NCBI GenBank assembly: GCA_022457155.1 | Contig: JAJGOT010000525.1 | Span: forward strand, 449,501-513,500 | DNA from: Cladopsammia gracilis | Taxonomy: Eukaryota > Cnidaria > Anthozoa > Scleractinia > Dendrophylliidae | DNA length: 64,000 bases | Reading direction: 5' to 3' | Shown here: positions 1 to 9,682 of the stretch, piece by piece | How positions within the stretch are numbered: position 1 is the first letter of the stretch | How the letters are laid out: each line of letters starts with the position of its first letter | Made by a program: the position numbers and the translations under genes | Notes under the pieces: model-generated | The model's input: the letters and a program-made list of their open reading frames with translations, nothing else | Database searches by the model: none | Told to the model about the DNA's origin: nothing

Positions 1-1898
1 ACGGTTACTTTCTGGACCTGCCCTTGAAGTCCCAACTCAGCAGCCACGTCAGCATTTAAATACGTTTTGGTGGAAGCTTCATCTAGTAAGGCATTCACTT
101 TAATCCTGCGATTTCCATTCTTCAAGAACACTGGAACTGTTCGCAATGCAACAAATCTCGACTGTTCTTCATGGGTCGTCATTGTGGTGTGTGATCTCTC
201 TGTTTCCTGTTCAACTGGCTCCTCGGGGGGAAGAAGAACCATTGCTTTCATAGTTTCGCGCTCTGCCATAGGTTCGAAGCCACCTGATGCTCCTTGTTCC
301 CCTTCATGACGAACTCGAGAGTTCGACTGTTCACCTTGATCCGCCGGCACAGAGTCTTTGTGCAGCAATCGATTGTGAGTGCTCTTACAATTGTTGATCC
401 CACAAATTCGCGACCTGACGCACGTTTCTCCACTGTGGTCCCCTCCGAGACAACGATAACACAGCTTAAGATTCTTAGCATTCTTCCATCTCTCTTGAAG
501 ACTCATGGCTTTAAATTTGTCACAGCGCCACACTCCATGATGACCACTGCACACTTTACACGGACGGAATCCAGCCTTTACTTGGTTTCCAGACGATTTC
601 TGAGCGTTGCCGAAGAAAGTGTGCCCACTGTCTTTCTTGTGTCCTCTTTTGCTTAAACCATGAATGGTCTCAGATGCCACTGTCTGAAATTCTGCCTCCT
701 GGATGATGAACTCTCTAAGTGTTTCTACTGATTGCCAACGAGCATTTTCATGAATCCACCGATGAAAGTGGGCTAGCATCGACTCTGGTAACTTCTTGCA
801 CAAACTGAGATACAACGAACCGCTTCCTAATTCATCATGCCGCCCGGCTTCCTTTAAGTTCACAACAGTTACGTCTAGCAGGTCTGCAAATCTCTCGAGA
901 TCCTTTGCGAATCCAGGGCGAAGAGGCTTAAAGTTATCCAATTCTTCCAGATGCAAGGCAATCTGACGTCGTTTCCCGCCAAATTTTCGTTCTAATCTTT
1001 CTTTAGCCGCTTCATAGGCTGCTGCAGAATGTCCTAAAGGCTCCACAACCTTTAACGCTTCGCCAGACAAATATTGACGCAGTTGAAGAAGCTTGTATTC
1101 CGGTGTAGCAGGCGCCTTGTCCACACATGCGATAAACGCAGTTTTCCAACTTTCATACAATCTCTTGTCACCATTAAAGACGGGAATTGACACTCGCTTT
1201 AGTTGACTCCACATGTCTTGACCAAGCGATGGTTTGAAACGACTGTCTGTCGATCTTCCCGTGAATACATTCAATGCACTCGGTCCCTTGAACTCCGGTT
1301 TCCTTTCTGAATCCTTTAAATCGTGAAGCTCGTCTTCATCAGATAAACGAAAACGATACGCGCGATGCAATCCCTGGAAATCTTCTTTTTGACGAGCGAT
1401 GTCTTGTTCACGCTGGAGTCGATCTTCCTGAACTTGTTTTTCTTCGCTTTTCCGTGCTACAACTTCTTCAATTCGACGGCGGCGAGTGTTTTCCGATGCA
1501 TCCGTCGCTAAACTTGATAATTCATCCTTTCGATTGTCCAGATACTCTTGAGCTCGATTGTTAGCTTCCGAATACTCTGACTCTAATTTGTCCATTTCTT
1601 CGCCGATCTTTCGACGCTTCTCTTTGTCCTTTAGACTTAGATATTCTTGCGATAATCTTTGCATCGTGTCCAAAGCGCATTCCTGTACCTCCGACAACTT
1701 GTTACAAATCGCCCTGACCTCTCGTCGACTTGGATATTCTTCGTCATCCAATAGACCCAGTAACTTGTTTCTTGTTTTGGTGAACGCCGATTTATCCTTC
1801 GCCTTTTGTTGCTTAAGACTCTCGATTCTCTCCTCCAATTCGTCCGCCACGTCCATTTCGGCCGCTTCGTCCACGCGCGTCCCGTCCACCGCCATCAT
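1..1898 (-). CDS. BEL/Pao gag-pol polyprotein, N-terminal ~632 residues (partial)
   Basis: One open - strand frame starts at the paired ATGs at 1898/1895 and stays open to position 1. Residues ~1-200 are charged and coiled-coil-like (Glu/Lys/Arg rich). Residues ~220-400 match the DUF1759-type gag domain of BEL/Pao elements. A CX2C...C finger (CKVCSGHHGVWRC) starts at residue 447, and a CX2CX4HX4C zinc knuckle (CYRCLGGDHSGETC) spans residues 480-493; both are expected nucleic-acid-binding fingers of this family. Near residue 606 comes the start of the DUF1758-type retroviral-like aspartic protease, with LLDEAST where most relatives have D-S/T-G. Reverse transcriptase, RNase H and integrase should lie beyond the left edge. 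Product: capsid plus protease region of a retrotransposon, not a host gene. It is continuous with no frameshift in view. Confidence 0.88.
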   Translation of the reverse strand, partial: MMAVDGTRVDEAAEMDVADELEERIESLKQQKAKDKSAFTKTRNKLLGLLDDEEYPSRREVRAICNKLSEVQECALDTMQRLSQEYLSLKDKEKRRKIGEEMDKLESEYSEANNRAQEYLDNRKDELSSLATDASENTRRRRIEEVVARKSEEKQVQEDRLQREQDIARQKEDFQGLHRAYRFRLSDEDELHDLKDSERKPEFKGPSALNVFTGRSTDSRFKPSLGQDMWSQLKRVSIPVFNGDKRLYESWKTAFIACVDKAPATPEYKLLQLRQYLSGEALKVVEPLGHSAAAYEAAKERLERKFGGKRRQIALHLEELDNFKPLRPGFAKDLERFADLLDVTVVNLKEAGRHDELGSGSLYLSLCKKLPESMLAHFHRWIHENARWQSVETLREFIIQEAEFQTVASETIHGLSKRGHKKDSGHTFFGNAQKSSGNQVKAGFRPCKVCSGHHGVWRCDKFKAMSLQERWKNAKNLKLCYRCLGGDHSGETCVRSRICGINNCKSTHNRLLHKDSVPADQGEQSNSRVRHEGEQGASGGFEPMAERETMKAMVLLPPEEPVEQETERSHTTMTTHEEQSRFVALRTVPVFLKNGNRRIKVNALLDEASTKTYLNADVAAELGLQGQVQKVT

Positions 1899-1902
1899 TT
1901 TA

Positions 1903-1921
1903 GAACCTCGCTCTGCTACCA
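1903..1921 (-). promoter_or_regulatory. Primer-binding site, probably initiator tRNA-Met
   Basis: Just downstream of the LTR end, the - strand reads TGGTAGCAGAGCGAGGTTC. It is complementary to a tRNA 3' end ...CTCTGCTA-CCA with T-stem CCTCG. The acceptor half CTCTGCTA matches eukaryotic initiator tRNA-Met (5' AGCAGAG...). This is recalled knowledge; the host tRNA sequence was not checked. Confidence 0.7.
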
Positions 1922-1996
1922 AAAAATGTGTTCCAGACACATTTTATTCCTAACAAAAATATTAAACTACAGATATGTTCATACAGATGTCCTCTC

Positions 1997-2105
1997 AAAG
2001 TCCTCGATTACGACCATACAAAGGTTTTTATGAAGTCCTCGATCACGATTACACGATTGTCCAAACAAAGTCCTCGATACGAATGTCCAAGCGAAGTCCT
2101 CGATG
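1997..2105. repeat. Four copies of AAGTCCTCGAT in the BEL/Pao LTR
   Basis: The motif AAGTCCTCGAT (ATCGAGGACTT in element orientation) occurs near 1998, 2033, 2069 and 2094, spaced 25-36 bp, with partly similar intervening sequence (tgtccaa/gcg). It sits inside the presumed LTR upstream of the primer-binding site, where transcription-factor sites would be expected. Confidence 0.75.
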
Positions 2106-2341
2106 ACCGAAAGTGAATTACAACTGATCTCGTCGCGAAAGAAGACATTATTCTACTAAAAAACACTGACAAAAGAAACCTATTTTTTTTAAGCGATTTT
2201 GCCTAAATATTTTGGGATTACACGAGAAACAAAGCGGCATTACGTAACCGCGAAAAAATGTTCCTATTGTCACTTGACAGAGGAAAAATAACTCATTAGC
2301 GTCTAATTGTCTCTAGTTCAGTTCTTTGTATTGTCTTCTGT

Positions 2342-2899
2342 TCAACAGTTGTTCCATATAATTTCATTTTTTATATTGGTAGTAGTACGATCAGGTAAGT
2401 TTTTGAAGTCGCGCCAATAATCGAGAATCATGCGATAAAAAATAGGGAGGCTCTCTAGCTTAAGTAATTCGGTTTTGTAGTTACATTTTGTCAGAAAAGA
2501 GAAATTTCCGAGGTGATTTACACACTGGTTAGGAATAATTTTCCAAGAAGCAGAAGATTGACTTTGAATTCTACTAATCCAAGCAATTTTCAAAGCTTTT
2601 TCTATAATTTCAAAATCGCACATTTTGAGGCCACCTTTTTTTTCTGCGATGACCGTTCTTTTTTTAATTTTTGGGGGTTTGCCGTCCCAAATGAAACTGA
2701 AAATAATTTTATTTATTTGTTGTATAAAATGTTTTGGCACATTTAAAACAGAAGCGTTAAAAGTCAGTTTAGAAAGTCCTAATGTTTTTACGATATTGAT
2801 TTTTCCGTACAACGTAAGTTTTCTTTTTTGCCAGGTATTTAAAGTTTTCTCTAAATCTCGAATTTTGGTTCCAAAGTTGAGTTCTTCCGCATCTGTTTT
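2342..2899 (-). pseudogene. L1/Tx1-like LINE ORF2 fragment (post-RT region)
   Basis: The - strand frame encodes about 185 residues typical of the segment after the reverse-transcriptase domain of L1/Tx1-type LINEs. These include the thumb-like WQKRKLTLYGKINIVKTL stretch, then FIWDGKPPKIKKRTV and the GGLKMCDFE motif. It has no catalytic YxDD box and no endonuclease, so it is a 5'-truncated copy. The frame continues into unrelated residues at its N-terminus (about 2900-2968). Those belong to the adjacent tandem-repeat unit, because the same residues recur at the starts of other units, which places the junction near 2897-2900. Confidence 0.8.
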
Positions 2900-4720
2900 T
2901 CCGTTTTGTTCCGACAGTGCTCTTGCAGACAAGGAAAAATTGTGTTTTCTTAGAATTTTAAGTGGCATTAGTTCATGATAGTAAGAGTTTACGATCTATT
3001 AAAAATATCCCATAGAATATAAAATAAATATCATAGGCTGGTTGCGTCTATATGAAAACGGCACATAACGCATTTTTATGGCTATTTTTATCCATCTTCA
3101 CTGACTCGTGCGCGCGTTACACAAAATGAGCGATGACACGCGCGTGTTGAAAAGTACATGGCTCTGCTCACGGAATTCGTAATTTAATCATGAATTTAAA
3201 ACCCACAATGGCAACCTTTTCACCCCTTCAAATCACTATTCTGACTAATCGTCGCGAACTGAGCTCTTTTTTACAGGATAGAGTTAATATCGCAATAGAG
3301 AGAAGAGGCCTCTGTAGCCTGGAAAAAATGTTTTTTTTGCTGCGTAGCAGTCACGTTGAATGAAAAAAGACAGTCAGACGTTTCGGGGAAGGCTCGTGGA
3401 ACTTCCTCGTGCTCGTGAGCACGATCGTTTGTCTCGTGAGAACACAAACAATGATTAAGGGGTTATCCCCGAAACGTCTGACTGTCTTTGTAACAGTTTT
3501 CTTTGTAGCCTGTATATGTTAGGAAGAGTGCCCACACTTATTAAATCAACTACAGTGATTCTTTGTCCAGAGTTGCTAATCTAATCTGACGTTTTCACCC
3601 AAAAGAAGCAAGCAGCTAGAACTTGTGACAGAAACAGTGTTCGCGCCGTCGCAAATTTTCGTATCACTACAAACGGTCAGTGGTAAAGAACACGCTATTT
3701 AAAGACATCGCGGTTACGTAGATTCATCACGCATATTAAACACGCGAAACTTTTACATGCATTTACGGTAGAGTGCAATGAAAATGCACTTACTCCTACT
3801 GAATAAAAAAATATAGGCATGTTTAAATGCATATAATATACATATACTCACCGTGTCGAAGTAAATCAGCGGCCAGCAAAATTGATAGTAAAACCTTGTT
3901 TATTACGAAGAAACGAAACTGCGTCTGGGCTGAGGATGTGTTCGAAAATGAAACTAATCTCCCACGTGCGCAGTGACCTTGTATAAAACAGCTCTTGACA
4001 GAACCAGACGATTTAATACTAAACACAGGAATGATGGGAATACGTAACGGGAATGAAAACTGGGAACTGAAGGATACTGAAGAGGGCATGAGAGGGGAAA
4101 ACAAAAGAGAAACTGAAATGAGGACGACGGCTTTCTGCGCGGGCGTAGACTTGGGGAAAAATGGGGGAATTGCGCCGTGAAGGTTTGAAAATGCCAATAG
4201 AGAGACAACTTTGGTGTGAAAAATGGTAGGGATTGGAATGGCATTAGTTGATGGAAAAAGATTAAGGTTACGTCTGAATATGAACAGGAAAAACTGCATA
4301 CATTGGCCTGAAAAGTGAATATGGTTTCAAGAAGCAGATTGCACAACCTGAGTAAAAACTTTTCTGAGTATTTTCTCCGGCTTCCTGAAGCGTGAATATG
4401 ATTTTGATAAATAATGTAAGATGGTGAATTTTGAGCTCGGAAAAGCGGAAAAGATTGTTCTGATCCGCCCGCCCGCCCGGCTGTTTTTTTTTTTTATTAT
4501 TGCCTGCTTTTCTACCCAATACCGCAAGCGCTATCCACATACCCTCTGCTCAGGTACATTACGCATTATGCCATTCATAGTGCATGAAAAAGTAGATGGG
4601 TAGGTAGGTGGGTAGGTGGGTGGGGGGGGGGGGGGGGATTATCTTCAAAAGGAAACGTTTCTGGAGTTTGAGACTTGGAAACGGCATTCGACTTGTTGAC
4701 GTGACCAATTGGATTTTTTT
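2900..4720 (+). repeat. Array unit A
   Basis: First unit, cut on its left by the LINE fragment. It carries the ~182-bp MITE (3322-3503). It lacks about 470 bp present in unit B after the phrase ccccttcaaa (junction near 3230). Its 5' part is closest to unit D (shared cactgactcgtgcgcgcg), while its 3' part shares with unit C a ~250-bp block (about 4385-4660) missing from B and D. It is therefore a mosaic. Confidence 0.8.
3313..3512. mobile_element. ~182-bp MITE with 9-bp TSD (unit A copy)
   Basis: The element at 3322-3503 is flanked by TGTAGCCTG on both sides. Inverted termini share GACAGTCAGACGTTTCGGGG on the left and its complement on the right; the left arm has an extra ~30 bp. A 9-bp duplication fits Mutator-like transposition. 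Confidence 0.85.
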
Positions 4721-4770
4721 TCCGTTTTGTTCCGACAGTGCTCTTGCAGACAAGGAAAAATTGTGTTTTC

Positions 4771-5282
4771 TTAAGCTGTGTTCACATTAAAGCCGAAACA
4801 TGTTTAGAGTAAACATGTTTCAACGAAACATGTTTCGCGTAAACGTGTTTGTTCTTGCATTGTTTACATCAGATGTCGGTTTCAAACTCGTTTCATGCAT
4901 GATTGAATCATTTATGCTGTTTTGTGATACTCGGTACGCTTAAAACCATTCTCATTCAGTTTTGCGGCAATGTTCTCCCATATGTTTTGTTTCCTTCCCA
5001 TTGCCGCTAATTGTCGTTGTATTTCCTCGTCTGCCCATACTTGGACTAGACATTTGGCTTCATAAAAGCTCCAATTTTGGTTCTTTTGCACACTCGTGTC
5101 TTCCCCGCATCCATCCGCCATTTTGAATGTGTTCAGTCTGATCATGATTGAAACTACCTCGTGAGGTAGTTTCAATCATGAATCGCGCAATGCACTGCCT
5201 GATGTGAACACTTTTTATGACGAAACATGTTTCATTCGTGATCAGACTAATCATGTTTCGGCCTAGTGTGAACGCAGCTTTA
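4771..5282 (-). mobile_element. PIF/Harbinger-like element, 506 bp, TTA target duplication
   Basis: The termini AGCTGTGTTCACA (4774) and TGTGAACGCAGCT (ending 5279) are imperfect inverted repeats that continue into GCCGAAACATG on both ends. The flanks are TTA (4771-4773 and 5280-5282), the 3-bp TWA-type duplication expected of PIF/Harbinger. The uninterrupted target (ttcttagaattttaag or tccttagagttttaag) is visible in the other array units. Inside is a truncated Myb/SANT-like coding exon. Confidence 0.85.
4912..5121 (-). pseudogene. Truncated Myb/SANT-like DNA-binding protein exon of the Harbinger element
   Basis: Reading the - strand from an ATG at 5121 gives about 70 residues with the trihelix/Myb-SANT pattern W-x3-E-A-x2-L...W (NWSFYEAKCLVQVW), then IQRQLAAMGRKQNIWENIA and KLNENGFKRT. 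This is the DNA-binding companion protein commonly carried by PIF/Harbinger elements. It stops shortly before the terminal inverted repeat, so the copy has been deleted down to a non-autonomous form. Confidence 0.6.
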
Positions 5283-5289
5283 GAGTTTT

Positions 5290-5683
5290 AAGTGACATTA
5301 AACTCTTGGTCTTCGGCCATCGTAGCTTGATTAAAAATATTAAACAAACAGCGGTGATAAACATTTTAAAAACATGCATTTTATGAACTTAACGTTTCGT
5401 ATGCTAGTCAACATACATTTTCAAAAGTATAACCGTTAAAATACGGGAAGCTATTTATACTAAATCAGTGGGGTCTGGAACCTAGACAGAAAAAAACATC
5501 TGCAGTGGAAATTTAAGACGTTCCTAACGGAAACTGTCTGTAAATGAAAAATGAAATAAACAACCTATACTAATAAAGTAACAGCTTTTCGCTGCTGAAA
5601 TTGGCATTCAATGCTGGCTGCAAATCCTGAATAAATAAGGTCTCTTTAACCTTACAATGGTAGTCAGTCTTGCCAGACAAGTG
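5290..5683. mobile_element. 384-bp insertion with AAGTG target duplication, class unknown
   Basis: Sequence 5295-5678 interrupts the array phrase ttttaagtggcatt and is flanked by AAGTG on both sides. I see no terminal inverted repeats and no coding. A 5-bp duplication would suit a solo LTR, but the ends are AC...GAC rather than TG...CA, so the class stays open. Confidence 0.6.
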
Positions 5684-6488
5684 GCATTATTTCATGATAG
5701 TAAGAGTTTACGATCTATTAAATATATCCCATAGAATATAAAATAAATATTATAGGCTGGTTGCGTTTATATGAAAAAAGCACATAACGTATTTTTATGG
5801 CTATTTTCATCCATTTTCACTCGTGCGTGCCTTACACGAGATGTGCGATGACACGCGTGTTGAACAGTACATGGCTCTGCTCACGGAATTCGTAATTCAA
5901 TCATGAATTTAAAACCCACAATGGCAACCTTTTCACCCCTTCAAAACACACTTCGAAAGAACATTATTTTTAAACCATTCCCTTTTGTCCTGCTAAGGGA
6001 TTCTTTATGGAATCTTACTAATTTGGTAATAAGAAGACAAATGGCCGAGGAGTGAGAAGTTAACGCTGAAGATACCGGGTTTTCCCCCCACTTTTTTGTT
6101 CCCTTGTTTATGCACAGAAACAATAAGCTCACATTTTCAGCTCACATATTTGTCAAATTCCATTGCTATAATTTCAGCTATTTTCAACAATATTTTGATA
6201 TTGTTGTTTCCTTAGTTTTAAATCGGATCAAATGCAAGTTCAATGTCCTAAAGGCATGTTTCCGTATGACCGCCAACGATCGATCGCTCAAACTCTCGCC
6301 AAAACCTCGGCAATCATATCAAATCATATGAAAGCCATGATGCAGCATTTATGAACATACCTTTGTTTCTGTTCCAAACTATAGATCTTCGATTATCGTA
6401 GACGATCACTATTCTGACTTATCGTCGCGAACTGAGCTCTTTTTTTATACAGGATCGAGTTAATATTGCAATAGAGAGAAGAGGCCTC

Positions 6489-6686
6489 TGTAGCCTGGAA
6501 AAAAATGTTTTTGCTGCGCAGCAGTCACGTTGAATGAAAAAAGACAGTCAGACGATTCGGGGAAGGCTCGTGGAACTTCCTCGTGTTTGTGAGCACGATC
6601 GTTTTGTCTCGTGAGAACACAAACAATGATTAAGGGGTTATCCTGAAACGTCTGACTGTCTTTGTAACAGTTTTCTTTGTAGCCTG
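6489..6686. mobile_element. ~180-bp MITE with 9-bp TSD (unit B copy)
   Basis: Same element and same TGTAGCCTG duplication as in unit A. It carries small changes in the inverted arms, for example gacgattcgggg against gacgtttcgggg. Confidence 0.85.
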
Positions 6687-7629
6687 GGTATGTTGAAGAG
6701 TGCCCACACTAATAAAATCAACTACAGTGATTCTTTGTCCAGAGTTGCTAATCTAATCTGACGTTTTCACCCAAAAGAATCAAGCAGAACATTGTGACAG
6801 AAACAGTGTTCGCGCCGTCGCAAATTTTCGTATCACTACAAACGGTCAGTGGAACACGCTATTTAAAGACATCGCGGTTACGTAGATTCATCACGCATAT
6901 TAAACACGCGAAACTTTTACATGCATTTACGGTCGAGTGCAATAAAAATGCACCCGTCTTACTCCTACTGAATAAAATATAGGCATGTTTAAATGCATAT
7001 AATATACATATACTCACCGTGTCGAAGTAAATCAGCGGCCAGCAAAATTGATAGTAAAACCTGGTTTATTACGAAGAAACGAAACTGCGTCTGTGCTGAG
7101 GATGTGTTCGAAAATGAAAGTAATCTCCCACGTACGCAGGGTGTCTATCACATGACGGGTCCATGACGTCCGTGTTTATTTTTGTCAGATTACCGTTTTA
7201 TAATTTTAGATCAAATGCGCAGTGACCCGGTATAAAACAGCTCTTGACAGAACCAGACGATTTAATACTAACACAGGAATGATGGGCTGAAGGATACTGA
7301 AGAGGGCATGAGAGGGGAAAAGAAAAGAGAAACTGAAATGAGGACGACGGCTTCTGCGCGGGCGTAGACTTGGGGAAAAAAGGGGGTGATTGAGCCGTGA
7401 AGGTTTGAAAATGCCAATAGCGAGGCAACTGTGGTGTGAAAAATGGTAGGGATTAGAGTGGCATTAGCAGATAAAAAAATATTAAGGTTACGTCTGAATA
7501 TGAAGAGGGAAAATTGCATACATTGGCATGAAAAGTGAATATGGTTTCAAGAAGCAAATTGCACAACCTCAGGAAAAACTTTTCTGGAAACGGCATTCGA
7601 CTTGTTGACGTGACCAATTGAATTTGTTT

Positions 7630-9682
7630 TCCCGGTTTGTTCTGAGAGTGCTCTTGCAGACAAGGAAAATTGTGTTTCCTTAGAGTTTTAAGTGGCATTA
7701 TTTCATGATAGTAAGAGTTTACGATCTATTAAAAATATCCCATAGAATATAAAATAAATATTATAGGCTGGTTGCGTTAAGTTATATGCAAAAATTTTTT
7801 ATGGCTATTTTCATCCATCTTCACTCGTGTGCGCGTTACACGAGATGAGCGATGACACGCGCGTGTTGAACAATACATGGCTCTGCTCACGGAACATGAA
7901 TTTAAAATCCACAATGGCAACCTTTTAAAAACCATTCCCTTTTGTCCTGCTAAGGGATTCTTTTTCTTTTCTTTTTCGCTAACATTTCTAATTTAGTAAT
8001 AAGAAGACAAATGGCCGAGGAGTGAGAAGTTAACGCTGAAGATACCGGGTTTTCCCCCCGCTTTTTTGTTCCCTTGTTTAGGCACAGGAACAATAAGCTC
8101 ACATTCTTAGCTCACATATTTGTCAAATTCCATTGCTATAATTTCAGCTATTTTCAACAATATTTTGATATTGCTGTTTCCTTAGATTTAAATCGGAACA
8201 AAAGCAAGTTCAATGTCCTAAAGGCATGTTTCCATATGACCGCCAACGATCGATCGATCAAACTCTCGCCATAACCTTTGCAATCGTTTGGAAGCCCAGG
8301 AAGCCATGATGCAGCCATCATGAACATACCTTTGTTTCTGTTCCAAACTATAGATCGTCGATTATGGTAGACGATCACTAATCTGACTAATCGCCGCGCA
8401 CTGAGCACCTTTTTCAAGGATCGAGTTAATATCGCGAAAGAGAGAACAGGCCTCTGTAGCCTGGGTATGTTAGGATGAGTGCCCACACTAAATCAACTAC
8501 AGTGACTCTGTCCAGAGTTACTAAACTGATACTTAAACGACGTTTTTACCCAAAAGAAGTAAGCAGGTATTGTGACAGAAACAGTGTTCGCGCCGTCGCA
8601 AATTTTCGTATCACTATAAACGGTCAGGGCAAAAAGTGATAAAGAACTCGCTATTTAAAGACACCACGGTTACGCAGATCCATCACGCATAACACGCGAA
8701 ACTTTTACATGTATTTACGGTCGAGTGCAATAAAAATGCACCGATTCCTACTGAATAAACTGTAGTCATATTTAAATGCATATAATATACATACACTCAC
8801 CGTGTCGAAGTAAATCAGCGGCCAGCAAAATTGATAGTAAAACCTGGTTTATTACGAAGAAACGAAACTGCGTCTGTGCTGAGGTGTGTTCGAAAATGAA
8901 AGTCATCTCCCACGTTCGCTGGCCTTGTCTTATTGGTCACATGACGTCTGTGTTTATTTTTGTCAGATTTTCGTTTTGTCTTTTGAAGATCAAACGCGCA
9001 GTGACCTTGTATAAAACAGCTCTTGACAGAGCCAGACGTCGATTTAGACTAACGCAGGAATAATGGGAATACGTAACGGGAATGAAAACTGGGAACTGAA
9101 GGATACTGAAGAGGGCATGAGAGGGGAAAAGGAAAGATGAACTGGAATGAGGACGACGGCTTTCTGCGCGGACGTTGACTTGGGGAAGGGGGGGGGGGGG
9201 ATTGAGCCGTAAAGGTTTGAAAATGGCAATAGAGAGACAACTTTGGTGTGAAAAGGGGTAGAGATTAGAATGGCATTAGTAAATGGGAAAACATTAAAGT
9301 TACGTCTGAATATGAACAGGGAAAATTGCATACATTGGCCTGAAAAGTGAATATGGTTTCAAGACGCAGATTGCACAACCTCAGCAAAAACTTTTATTGT
9401 TTTGATAAAGAATGTAAGATGGTGAATTTTGAGCTCGGAAAGGATTGTTCTGATCTGCCCGGCTGGTTTGTTTGCTTGTTTGTTTGTGTTTTCTTGCTGA
9501 TTTTCTACACAATATCGCTATCCACATACCCTCTGCTCAGGTATATTAAGTACTCTGCCATTATTGTATGAAAAAGTAGCGTGGGGGAGAGGGGAGTGGC
9601 CTACCTTCAAAAGGAAACGTGATATTAGTTTGAAACGTGGAAACAGCATTCGACTTGTTGACGTGACCAATTGGATTTTTTT
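7630..9682 (+). repeat. Array unit C
   Basis: About 2.05 kb. It has the uninserted MITE target (one TGTAGCCTG near 8455, followed directly by ggtatgttag). It shares ggttgcgttaagtta with E in its 5' half and the 250-bp 3' block with A. Confidence 0.8.

Larger units (their letters stand above)
1..2340 (-). mobile_element. BEL/Pao LTR retrotransposon, 5' part, truncated by window edge
   Basis: An LTR-retrotransposon on the - strand enters from the left edge. In element order it shows a probable LTR (about 2340 down to 1927), a 5-nt spacer, a tRNA primer-binding site (1921-1903), then a long gag-pol reading frame (1898 to 1). The LTR 3' end reads ...GAACACA just before the spacer, giving the usual CA terminus. 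The outer LTR boundary is not certain because the partner LTR is outside the window; 2340 is where a LINE fragment begins. BEL/Pao rather than Gypsy or Copia is called from the gag zinc fingers and the protease region. The frame is uninterrupted for more than 1.8 kb, so the copy is young or recently active. Confidence 0.85.
4721..7629 (+). repeat. Array unit B
   Basis: About 2.9 kb as it stands, about 2.0 kb without two insertions: a Harbinger-like element (4774-5279) and a 384-bp insertion (5295-5678). It carries the 182-bp MITE (6498-6677) and lacks the 250-bp block of A and C. It shares with D the phrase gcagggtgtctatcacatgacg. Confidence 0.8.

Noticed and set aside
3823..4299. 158-codon - strand frame in array unit A
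   Set aside because: The matching region in B, C and D is frameshifted and shortened; no start or splice pattern is conserved.
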